A stretch of DNA of 34,589 nt, taken from contig NZ_JAZGJP010000018.1 of NCBI RefSeq assembly GCF_036408795.1, forward strand, positions 1 through 34,589, written 5' to 3'. Position numbers and translations under genes: made by a program. Under the pieces are notes generated by a model. The model did no database searches. It saw only the letters and a program-made list of their open reading frames with translations, and was not told the origin of the DNA. This document shows, piece by piece, positions 15,164 through 22,204 of the stretch (its first letter is position 1; each line of letters starts with the position of its first letter). Source of the stretch: Olsenella_L kribbiana. Lineage in GTDB: Bacteria; Actinomycetota; Coriobacteriia; Coriobacteriales; Atopobiaceae.

Positions 15164-15787
15164 CTACCGCGCCCCGTCTTCGCTGTCCGAGGACATGAAA
15201 TCGAGCAGATGCACGATTCTCAGGTCAGGGACCACCCAGAATGCGAAGGCAAGCGCTATGGCGGCCAAGGCGATATGCGTCTGGGGAGCAAAGATTGCCA
15301 GAACGATGCCAGCAACTTCCAGGCCAAGCGTTGCGCGCTCCTTCACCAGCGAGCGCTTCTGGAGCTCTTCCATGCCCGTGACGGAGTACTGGCACGCCAG
15401 GTCGTGGCGGATGACGCGCTCGAGGTTCATGTAGGAAAGCGACAGCAGCAGGTTGAGCACGACGTAGACGGTGGTCGGAAGCGTCTGGAAATGGGTCTTC
15501 TGGAGCCAGTCGGTCGCTACCGGCATGAAGGACATGACAAAGAGGAAGAGCAGGTTCGACCACAGCATCCTGCCGTCGACCCGCTGCACCAGATTCAGCA
15601 GATGGTGGTGGTTGTTCCAGTAGGTGCCGACGCCGACGAAGCTGATTGCGTAGGAAAGCACTGCCGGGCCGAGCGAGGCAAGGTCTTCGAACGTCGCTCC
15701 TTCAGGAGCCGAGATGGTAAGGACCATGATCGTGATGATGATTGCAATGACGCCGTCGCTCATGGCTTCCATACGCCCTTTTGGCAT
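15164..15787 (-). CDS. TMEM175-family potassium channel-like membrane protein
   Basis: This 207-residue integral membrane protein has about six helices. It opens with the bacterial TMEM175 signature RMEAMSDGVIAIIITIMVL (family consensus R-x-E-A-F-S-D-G-V-x-A-I; Phe is Met here). It then has YWNNHHHLLNLVQRVDGRMLWSNLLFLF, a feature shared by family members. Bacterial TMEM175 proteins form tetrameric potassium-conducting channels. ATG 15787 is chosen because AAAGGCGGG lies upstream and the signature begins within a few residues. A longer frame exists to 15823. The Met-for-Phe change is in the helix-1 filter-lining motif, so selectivity may differ (inference). Confidence 0.87.
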   Translation of the reverse strand: MPKGRMEAMSDGVIAIIITIMVLTISAPEGATFEDLASLGPAVLSYAISFVGVGTYWNNHHHLLNLVQRVDGRMLWSNLLFLFVMSFMPVATDWLQKTHFQTLPTTVYVVLNLLLSLSYMNLERVIRHDLACQYSVTGMEELQKRSLVKERATLGLEVAGIVLAIFAPQTHIALAAIALAFAFWVVPDLRIVHLLDFMSSDSEDGAR

Positions 15788-15933
15788 GAGCCCGCCTTTC
15801 TGATCGCTTTTCCGAAGGGCCAAAGCCCCTCTCTGCTCCCGATTGTAGAAGATGCGCGGCAGAGCGGCAGTGCGGGCTGCTGCATGCTCGAGAAGATGTC
15901 TTTAGCCGACGGGGCTGATGCTTCTGGGCAGGC

Positions 15934-16653
15934 TCAGGCGCGGCCATGCGCTTGCTTCTGGGGGCGGTCCTCGATGAAGTAGGTGGGGAAGCGGTCGATG
16001 ACGGCAGAGGATTCCTCGAACAGCAGATGCAGGTGGTTGCTGACCAGAAAGTCGGTCTCCTCTGCATCGTGGCCGGAGATTGCGTCGAAGATCCTGTCAT
16101 GCTGGTGCATGATCGCATTCCAGTCGAGCTTCTCTGTCAGCACGCGCAGCCACCGGTAGCGCTGCAGGTCCATATCGAGGGTGCCGAGCCACTCCCAGAC
16201 CCGGTCCCTTCCGGCGATGCGGTAGAGCGCCTCGTGGAACTCGTTGTCGCTGTCGAAGAACTCCCGTGTCCCGTGGGACGCGCAGGCATCCTGGGCACGG
16301 TGCATGATCTGGGAGAGCAGCTCCTCGCCCGCGGCATCGATGCGTGCACAGCATTCGACGGCGACCTGGCGCTCGAGGGTCTCGCGCACATAGCGTGCGC
16401 ATTCGACAGAGCGCAGGCTGATGCAGCGCACGTAGGTGCCGCTCTGGGGAACGGTCTCGACCAGCCCCTCCTGCCTGAGGCGTACCAGGGATTCGCGGAC
16501 CGGGGTCCTGCCCATATCGAGATCCTGGCACAGGTCCTTGACCTGGAGCCTGTCTCCGGGGGCATAGGTCGCATACAGGATGCCTTCGCGGATGGTCTCG
16601 TAGGCTCTGAGCTGGAGGCTCTCTCCTGATTCCTGGGTCTGCTCGTCTGCCAT
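15934..16653 (-). CDS. GntR/FCD-family transcription regulator of glucuronate genes
   Basis: The 239-residue repressor-like protein has an N-terminal GntR winged helix (about residues 15-80: YETIREGILYATYAPGDRLQVKDL and GRTPVRESLVRLRQEGLV). It also has a C-terminal all-helical FCD ligand domain (about 90-220) with the family's Asp/His pattern: FDSDNEFHEALYRIAG, then HQHDRIFDAISGHD and LVSNHLHLL. FCD regulators usually bind carboxylated sugars through a metal held by these His and Asp residues. It is divergent from uxuB-uxuA-uxaC, so a uronate inducer is likely. ATG 16653 has AAGGAG seven bases upstream; the TTG at 16686 is not needed. Variants of the operator found at the uronate promoters lie 35 and 77 bases upstream of this gene, which suggests autoregulation. 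Confidence 0.92.
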   Translation of the reverse strand: MADEQTQESGESLQLRAYETIREGILYATYAPGDRLQVKDLCQDLDMGRTPVRESLVRLRQEGLVETVPQSGTYVRCISLRSVECARYVRETLERQVAVECCARIDAAGEELLSQIMHRAQDACASHGTREFFDSDNEFHEALYRIAGRDRVWEWLGTLDMDLQRYRWLRVLTEKLDWNAIMHQHDRIFDAISGHDAEETDFLVSNHLHLLFEESSAVIDRFPTYFIEDRPQKQAHGRA

Positions 16654-16685
16654 GACAGCTCCTTGGTTGGTATTGATGACGCTCA

Positions 16686-16702
16686 AGAGTATATTAGTTC
16701 AT
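16686..16702 (-). promoter_or_regulatory. degenerate operator and -10 of the GntR gene
   Basis: On the minus strand this reads GAACTAATATACTC. It contains a TATACT -10 (16693-16688) and a degenerate copy of the ACTAGTATA operator half. The spacing gives a leader of about 28 bases before the GntR ATG. No good -35 is seen. Confidence 0.4.
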
Positions 16703-16729
16703 TTTCATGCGGTAGCGAACCGGCGTGAT

Positions 16730-16745
16730 TGATATACGAGTATGG
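16730..16745. promoter_or_regulatory. GntR operator candidate, site 1
   Basis: TGATATACGAGTATGG differs at few positions from the core TGATATACTAGTATA found at the two operon promoters. Its place in the divergent GntR-uxuB gap fits a role in repressing one or both directions. Confidence 0.55.
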
Positions 16746-16880
16746 TCAGAGGAGTTCATCGAATGGTGCACGGATTCTGGGTCTGTTTGGGCATATTTGA
16801 GGTCTTGACAAGAATTGGTATCAGACAGTGACCGAAATCTCAAGAATTTCAGGCGAAACTGTACTATACAAAGCATCTCA

Positions 16881-16898
16881 ACTGATATACTAGTAACA
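16881..16898 (+). promoter_or_regulatory. uxuB operon promoter with GntR operator, site 2
   Basis: ACTGATATACTAGTA (16881-16895) contains an extended -10, TG-A-TATACT (16883-16891). The same 15 bases occur at the GH2 operon promoter. Overlap of a palindromic core (ATACTAGTA) with the -10 suggests repression by blocking RNA polymerase. The leader to the uxuB ATG would be about 53 bases. No consensus -35 is present, as is common for extended -10 promoters. Confidence 0.65.
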
Positions 16899-16951
16899 GC
16901 ATCAATACCAAGCAGGAGCCCGAACAGCGCCCTAAAGTCAAGGAGATCGAC

Positions 16952-18568
16952 ATGTTGTCCCTCAAACAGTGGCAGAGCCAGCGCAGGGAATTCGAGGAAT
17001 ACGGCATCAGGCTGCCGAAAGGCGACGTCGATGCCGTGCGCGAGGCCGGCAGGAAGCAGCCGGTGTGGATCCATGTGGGAGGTGGCAATCTCTACCGTGC
17101 CTTCCATGCAGCGATCGCCCAGGACCTGATCGATGCAGGAGAGCTTTCCCGCGGCGTCGTCGTCATGGAGACCTTCCGTCCCTTCACGGTCGACGAGCTC
17201 TACAGGCCATATAACGACGATATCCTCCAGGTCGTCATGAATCCCGACGGCTCGCTTTCGGAGCGCGTGCTTGCCTCCACGGCAGATGCGCTCTTCGCGA
17301 ATGCGGAGCGTCCCGAGGACTGGGCACGTGCCAGGGCCTACTTCGAGAGCCCCGAGCTCCAGCTCGTCACGGTGACGATCACCGAGAAGGGCTATGCCCT
17401 GCGCACGGCAGATGGCAGCTTCTCTGCCCAGGCAGAGAGCGACTTCGCTTCCGGCCCCGCTGCGCCGGAGACGACGATGGGGACCTTCGCGGCACTGCTC
17501 CATGCCCGCTACCAGGCAGGCGCTGCCCCCATCGCCATGGTCTCGACCGACAACTTCAGCCGCAACGGCGAGCATTTCCGCACGGCGGTCCTCGATGTCG
17601 CCCAGGCATGGCAGGAGAACGGATTCGTGGACGGGGGCTTTGTCTCCTATGTGTCCGACGAGTCCCAGGTGAGCTTCCCCTGGACCATGATCGACCGCAT
17701 CACGCCGAACCCCTCCCCCGAGACGGAGGCGGCCTTGAAGGAGCAGGGCTTCGACGACCTGCCGCTCATCGCTGCCGGCCGTGCGCACTTCGCCGGCTTC
17801 TCCAACACCGAGCAGGCGCACTACCTCGTCGTCGAGGACTCCTTCCCGAACGGCCGCCCCGACCTTTCGGCCGGCGGCGTCATCCTCTGCGACCGCGAGA
17901 CGGCTGAGCGTGCCGACACGATGAAGGTCACCGCCTGCCTGAATCCGCTCCACACGACGCTTGCCGTCTATGGGTGCCTTCTCGGCTATACGCGCATCTG
18001 GCAGGAGATGGAAGACCCGGATCTGGTGGCGCTGATCCGCCATATCGGCTACGACGAGGACCTGCCCGTCGTCGTCGATCCCAAGGTGATCGACCCAGGC
18101 TCCTTCATCGACGAGCTCCTCGAGAAGCGCCTGCCGAACAAGGCGCTTCCCGATGCGCCGCAGCGCATCGCGACCGATACCTCCCAGAAGGTGCCGGTGC
18201 GCTTCGGGCATACGCTCAAGGCCTATGCAGATGATCCGGATCTCGATCCGTCCAGCCTGACCTTCATCCCCCTCGCGATCGCAGGGTGGCTGCGCTACCT
18301 GATCGGCGTGGACGACAATGGCGCTCCGTTCGACCCCAGCCCCGATCCGCTCCTGGACGAGCTCCAGGCACAGCTCTCTCCGCTTTCGCTTGGCTGTGCC
18401 GATGCGGCATCCGTGCATGCCGCGGCAGGGCCGATCCTTTCGAACAGGGAGATCTTCGTCGTCGACCTCTATGAGGCGGGGCTCGGCGCGAAGGTGGAGC
18501 AGATGCTGCTCGAGGAGCTTTCCGGTCCGGGAGCCGTTGCAGCAACGATCAAGCACTATGTCGGATAG
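16952..18568 (+). CDS. uxuB: fructuronate reductase (mannitol dehydrogenase family)
   Basis: A 538-residue NAD-dependent polyol dehydrogenase. In the glucuronate pathway it reduces D-fructuronate to D-mannonate. The N-terminal Rossmann domain has the VWIHVGGGNLYRAFH nucleotide-binding turn (about residues 38-52), and VSTDNFSRNGEHFR is at about 197-210. The C-terminal domain has the family's catalytic stretch MKVTACLNPLHTTLA, with K325 as the catalytic lysine, followed by the helical end. Standard mannitol/fructuronate reductases are about 480-540 residues, so it is full length. AAGGAG lies upstream of the ATG. It is first in a three-gene operon with uxuA and uxaC, and that context, more than sequence alone, makes fructuronate rather than mannitol or tagaturonate the likely substrate. 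Confidence 0.88.
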   Translation: MLSLKQWQSQRREFEEYGIRLPKGDVDAVREAGRKQPVWIHVGGGNLYRAFHAAIAQDLIDAGELSRGVVVMETFRPFTVDELYRPYNDDILQVVMNPDGSLSERVLASTADALFANAERPEDWARARAYFESPELQLVTVTITEKGYALRTADGSFSAQAESDFASGPAAPETTMGTFAALLHARYQAGAAPIAMVSTDNFSRNGEHFRTAVLDVAQAWQENGFVDGGFVSYVSDESQVSFPWTMIDRITPNPSPETEAALKEQGFDDLPLIAAGRAHFAGFSNTEQAHYLVVEDSFPNGRPDLSAGGVILCDRETAERADTMKVTACLNPLHTTLAVYGCLLGYTRIWQEMEDPDLVALIRHIGYDEDLPVVVDPKVIDPGSFIDELLEKRLPNKALPDAPQRIATDTSQKVPVRFGHTLKAYADDPDLDPSSLTFIPLAIAGWLRYLIGVDDNGAPFDPSPDPLLDELQAQLSPLSLGCADAASVHAAAGPILSNREIFVVDLYEAGLGAKVEQMLLEELSGPGAVAATIKHYVG

Positions 18569-18596
18569 GCATCACAGCGAAAAGAGGATTCCGCTC

Positions 18597-19691
18597 ATGA
18601 AGATGACATTCAGGTGGTACGGGGAAGGGTCCGATCCGATCCCTCTGGACTACATCCATCAGATCCCGGGCGTCTCGGGCATCGTCGGATGCCTGATGGA
18701 CGTGCCGGCAGGCGAGGTATGGCCGAAGGAGAAGATCGCGGCGCTCGTGGGCCAGGCGGCGGAGCATGGCCTCGAGTGCGAGGTCATCGAGTCCGTGAAC
18801 ATCCACGACGACATCAAGGCAGGCCTTCCCTCCCGCGACCGCTACATCGAGAACTACAAGGAGACCATCAGGAATCTCGCCGAGTTCGGCGTCAAGGTCA
18901 TCTGCTACAACTTCATGCCGGTCTTCGACTGGGTGAAGTCCGACCTCGACTATCGCCTTCCCGACGGATCCTCCACGCTCTGCTTCAGGAAGGAGGACAT
19001 CCCCGACGACCCGGACGCGCTGCTCGAGCGCTACGCGCACGGCACGGACGGCTATGTCCTTCCCGGCTGGGAGCCCGAGCGCCTCGCCCACCTGAAGGAG
19101 CTCTTCGAGCTCTACAAGGACGTCGACGAGCAGGCCCTGCGCGACAACCTCGTCTACTTCCTCAAGGCCATCATCCCGACCTGCGAGGAGTGCGGCGTGA
19201 AGATGGCAATCCATCCGGACGATCCCCCCTACTCGATGTTCGGCCTTCCCCGCATCATCAAGAGCCGCGACGACCTCGACTGGCTCTGCCGTGCGGTCGA
19301 TTCCCCCGCGAACGGCATCACGCTCTGCTGCGGGTCGATCGCGGAGGAGCCCGCAAACGACGTCTACGCGATCCTCGACGAGTTCTCTAAGCGCGGACGC
19401 ATCCACTTCGTCCACATGCGCAACATCCGCTATCTCGAGCCGGGAAAGAGCAAGGACTTCTACGAGGCGCCGCACCTGTCCCGCGAAGGCTCGCTCGATG
19501 TCTGGCGCATGTGCCGGGCGCTCTTCGAGAACGGGTTCGACGGCTATATCCGTCCCGACCATGGCCGCATGATCTGGGGCGAGACCGGACGTCCGGGCTA
19601 TGGCCTCTATGACAGGGCGCTTGGCTGCACCTACATCAACGGCATCTGGGAGACGCTCGAGAAGGACGCCGCCCTTGCCAAGGAGGCATGA
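18597..19691 (+). CDS. uxuA: mannonate dehydratase
   Basis: A 364-residue TIM-barrel enzyme that dehydrates D-mannonate to 2-keto-3-deoxygluconate. Landmarks of the UxuA family are the start MTFRWYGEGSDPIPLDYI, GVSGIVGCLMDVPAGEVW, VKVICYNFMPVFDWVKSDL, and metal-site residues in MAIHPDDPPYS (H206), TLCCGS (C244/C245), HFVHMRNI and the closing YIRPDHGRMIWGE. Length is normal. The ATG at 18597 has AGAGGA upstream. It starts 28 bases after uxuB, and its stop overlaps or abuts the start region of uxaC, so the three are cotranscribed. Product passes to KDG kinase and aldolase, which are not in this window. Confidence 0.95.
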   Translation: MKMTFRWYGEGSDPIPLDYIHQIPGVSGIVGCLMDVPAGEVWPKEKIAALVGQAAEHGLECEVIESVNIHDDIKAGLPSRDRYIENYKETIRNLAEFGVKVICYNFMPVFDWVKSDLDYRLPDGSSTLCFRKEDIPDDPDALLERYAHGTDGYVLPGWEPERLAHLKELFELYKDVDEQALRDNLVYFLKAIIPTCEECGVKMAIHPDDPPYSMFGLPRIIKSRDDLDWLCRAVDSPANGITLCCGSIAEEPANDVYAILDEFSKRGRIHFVHMRNIRYLEPGKSKDFYEAPHLSREGSLDVWRMCRALFENGFDGYIRPDHGRMIWGETGRPGYGLYDRALGCTYINGIWETLEKDAALAKEA

Positions 19692-19696
19692 TCTCC

Positions 19697-21118
19697 ATGT
19701 TCATGGACGATGATTTCCTGCTCGACACCGAGTGGGCCAGAAAGCTCTTCCATGGGCATGCAGAAGGCCAGCCCATCATCGACTACCACTGCCATCTCGA
19801 TCCGGCCCAGGTCGTCGAGGATGTGCACTTCAAGGATCTGACCCAGCTGTGGCTCTTCGACAATGGCGGAGGCGACCATTACAAGTGGCGCCTGATGCGT
19901 GCGGAGGGCGTGCCGGAGCGCCTGATCACCGGCGACGGGGAGCCATACGAGAAGTTCTGTGCCTATGTCCGCACGATCGGGCGGGCACCAGGCAATCCGC
20001 TCTATGAGTGGAGCCATCTGGAGCTGCGCCGTGCCTTCGGGATAGACCTCACAATCACGGAGAAGAATGCGCCCGAGATCTGGCGGCGCGCAAACGAGCG
20101 CATTGCAGAGCCTGGCTTTTCTGCCCGCGGCCTCATCCGCCGCTTCGGCGTGCGCTGCATCTGCACGACCGACGATCCGGCATCCGATCTTTCCTGGCAC
20201 AGGAAGCTCGCCGAAGAGAGGGACCCCGGCTTCAAGATGCTGCCGACCTTCCGTCCTGATGCCCTCTCCGCTATCGAGGCAGAAGGATTTGCGTCCTATA
20301 TGCAGCGTCTCTCGGCAGCGTCCGGTATCGAGATCGTGGACTGGAAGAGCCTTAAGGAGGCAGCAGCGCAGCGCGTGGAGGCGTTCCACACGGTGGGCGG
20401 CCGTCTTGCTGACCATGGACTCAACAGCTTCAGGTTCGTCGCGGCAGATGAGGAAGAGGTCGCGGCCATCGTCGCTAAGGCGCTTGCCCATGAGCCGGTC
20501 TCTCCTCAGGAGGCAGAGGCCTACCGCACGGCACTCACGCTCTTCCTGATGGGGGAGTACGAGTCCCATGGCTGGACGCTCCAGCTCCACATGAATGTCT
20601 TCCGCAATGCGAATACCCGCCGCTTCCAGGAGCTTGGTCCTGACACCGGCTTCGATTCGGTCGGAGACCAGCCGGGCCTGGTGCATGAGGTGGCATCGCT
20701 TCTCGATGCAGCGCAGACGCACTCTGCGCTTCCGCGCACGATACTCTACTCTCTCGACGAGGCGCAGTGGATGGGGCTTGCGACCCTCATGCAGTCCTTC
20801 CAGGGCGGCGTGCGGCAGCGCATGCAGCTGGGATGCGCCTGGTGGTTCTCCGATTCCTTCGCAGGGATAACGAGGCAGCTCGAAGTGTTTGCCCAGGAGA
20901 GCCTGCTTGCCAACTTCTGCGGCATGCTGACCGACTCGCGCAGCTTCCTGTCGTATCCTCGCCATGAGTACTTCCGGCGTGTCCTGTGCCGCCTGCTTGG
21001 GCAGTGGGCAGAGCAGGGAAGAATTCCTGCCGACGAAGAATGGCTCGGCGGGATCGTGGAGGACATCTCCTACAGAAATGCCCGCGACTACTTCGGCTTC
21101 TTCGAAGAAGAGCGCTAA
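19697..21118 (+). CDS. uxaC: glucuronate isomerase
   Basis: A 473-residue uronate isomerase of the amidohydrolase superfamily, converting D-glucuronate to D-fructuronate (and potentially galacturonate to tagaturonate). It shows FLLDTEWARKLFHGHA near the start, the metal-binding PIIDYHCHLDP (H31 and H33), and GDHYKWRLMRAEGV. It also has NPLYEWSHLELRRAFGI, TTDDPASDL, WTLQLHMN, GMLTDSRSFLSYPRHEYFRR and the terminal NARDYF. These match E. coli UxaC along the whole length. I prefer ATG 19697, which is ten bases from AGGAGG (19681-19686). ATG 19688, overlapping the uxuA stop as ATGA, is only one base from that site. It is last in the operon, before a very strong terminator. Confidence 0.95.
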   Translation: MFMDDDFLLDTEWARKLFHGHAEGQPIIDYHCHLDPAQVVEDVHFKDLTQLWLFDNGGGDHYKWRLMRAEGVPERLITGDGEPYEKFCAYVRTIGRAPGNPLYEWSHLELRRAFGIDLTITEKNAPEIWRRANERIAEPGFSARGLIRRFGVRCICTTDDPASDLSWHRKLAEERDPGFKMLPTFRPDALSAIEAEGFASYMQRLSAASGIEIVDWKSLKEAAAQRVEAFHTVGGRLADHGLNSFRFVAADEEEVAAIVAKALAHEPVSPQEAEAYRTALTLFLMGEYESHGWTLQLHMNVFRNANTRRFQELGPDTGFDSVGDQPGLVHEVASLLDAAQTHSALPRTILYSLDEAQWMGLATLMQSFQGGVRQRMQLGCAWWFSDSFAGITRQLEVFAQESLLANFCGMLTDSRSFLSYPRHEYFRRVLCRLLGQWAEQGRIPADEEWLGGIVEDISYRNARDYFGFFEEER

Positions 21119-21130
21119 GCCAGAAAACAT

Positions 21131-21173
21131 GCAGAATGCCTCCCGGCAAGGCCGGGAGGCATTCTGCTCTTTA
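21131..21173 (+). terminator. strong intrinsic terminator of the uxuB-uxuA-uxaC operon
   Basis: A perfect 17-bp stem (21131-21147 with 21151-21167) and an AAG loop are followed by TCTTT, 12 bases after the uxaC stop. Confidence 0.93.
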
Positions 21174-21252
21174 GCCTGGCTCTCCCCGCATGAAGCGGCG
21201 TGCCTCAAAGTCCTTGCTCGCAGAAGCAATGGCATGCACCCTGGCTGCTATT

Positions 21253-21725
21253 TCAGCTCATGGCGTCAGAAACTGCCGAGAGGGAAGAGAGCTCTGCCTC
21301 GGCAGGGTTGAACAGGCGCTCGGTGTGTGCTGCCCGGTTCCTCACGCGGAGTATTCCGTTCAGCAGGTGCTGGAACTCCTTCCTTCTCGTCCCCTTCGGC
21401 CACGCGCGATAGAGGCACGTCCTCCATATCGCGGTCTCGCGGGAACGGTCGGTGAGATGGACCCAGAATCCCAGCGCTCGCACATCACGCGGTCGTAGGC
21501 ATTTCGCAGCGCGACCTAGAAGCGGCAGATTTTGCGCATGACTACCTGCGTGAGGGTGGCGTTCCACTCGTAGAGGTCCAGCGCCTTCTCTATGCCGCCG
21601 CACGACGCGAGGTAGGGTGCGAGGCGCTCGGGCGAGAGCCATCGCTCTGCCCACGCGCTTGCTTCATCGCCCTCGGAGAGGCATTTGACGTTTTCGTCGA
21701 TGGGACTGCCAGGTTCTTCGTGCAT
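21253..21725 (-). pseudogene. Abi-like HEPN-domain protein remnant
   Basis: Fragments of one Abi-family (abortive infection-like) protein lie in different minus-strand frames. An N-terminal piece (21725-21516) has WLSPERLAPYLASCGG and KALDLYEWNATL, then a stop. RNAYDRVMCERW appears in a second frame just after. A C-terminal piece has LGFWVHLTDRSRE, LYRAWPKGTRR and ILRVRNRAAHTERLF, ending at 21253. RNRAAH fits the R-x4-H signature of HEPN RNases. Intact relatives are considerably longer, and here the middle is deleted with the halves overlapping in different frames, so the gene is dead. It sits between the two glucuronide operons and may mark where DNA was inserted or exchanged. Confidence 0.62.
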
Positions 21726-21934
21726 CGAAGACCCCCTATATACAGATCGAGGTCCGGTGACTTGAATCAGAGGTCATTCCCGGGCCCAACGACAGATATC
21801 TCACCTGCTTTCGCGAAGTCCAAGAAGAGGACTCGGAGAGCGTACATCATGCCGCCAGCCCTTCTGTTACCGCCACCCCAGAACGTGTGGAAGGAGCTGC
21901 CGGCTCCGGATTTGCTCCGGAGTGGCATGTGTAC

Positions 21935-21977
21935 TGATATACAAGACATCTTGTAATTCGTACAAATATACGAGTTT
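21935..21977. promoter_or_regulatory. operator-like cluster upstream of the GH2 operon, sites 3 and 4
   Basis: Site 3 is TGATATACAAGACATC (21935-21950) and site 4 is AAATATACGAGTTT (21964-21977). Both share the TATAC(N)AG core of the GntR operator candidates. Nested in them are two dyads, TACAAG-acat-CTTGTA (21940-21955) and TTGTA-attcg-TACAA (21951-21965). They lie about 230-270 bases upstream of the GH2 start, so they could serve DNA looping or another regulator. Confidence 0.45.
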
Positions 21978-22098
21978 GATGGATGGCAATTGAGGAATCT
22001 GAACGAATGATTACCCCAATAGGACGAATTGAATAGCGCATTACCAGCAAAAAATGCATAATGCCAGCAGCACAGTGTGGAAGAACTCCGTTCACAAC

Positions 22099-22109
22099 TG
22101 ATATATAAC
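22099..22109. promoter_or_regulatory. half-operator candidate, site 5
   Basis: AACTGATATATAAC shares the ACTGATATA half of the operator at the two operon promoters but lacks the second half. The surrounding 21730-22150 stretch is unusually AT-rich for this window and holds no gene apart from the Abi remnant before it. Confidence 0.35.
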
Positions 22110-22157
22110 CACTGGCCGATGGGCAGGAAAAAGAGAGATTCTGACGATTGCGGTATG

Positions 22158-22175
22158 ACTGATATACTAGTATAG
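22158..22175 (+). promoter_or_regulatory. GH2 operon promoter with GntR operator, site 6
   Basis: ACTGATATACTAGTATAG holds the best version of the motif. TATACTAGTATA (22163-22174) is a perfect palindrome, and TGATATACT (22160-22168) is an extended -10. The expected start of transcription is about 30 bases before the GH2 start codon. Fifteen bases are identical to the uxuB promoter site. Confidence 0.7.
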
Positions 22176-22204
22176 GAGTCAGGAAATGGGAGACAGGAGG
22201 GACA

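Noticed and set aside
16805..16833. TTGACA at 16805-16810 as the -35 of the uxuB promoter
   Set aside because: The sequence 16-18 bases downstream has no -10 resemblance; the extended -10 at 16883-16891 fits better.
16694..18556. 620-codon open frame on the minus strand opposite uxuB
   Set aside because: It is the antisense mirror of uxuB and includes the divergent promoter region.
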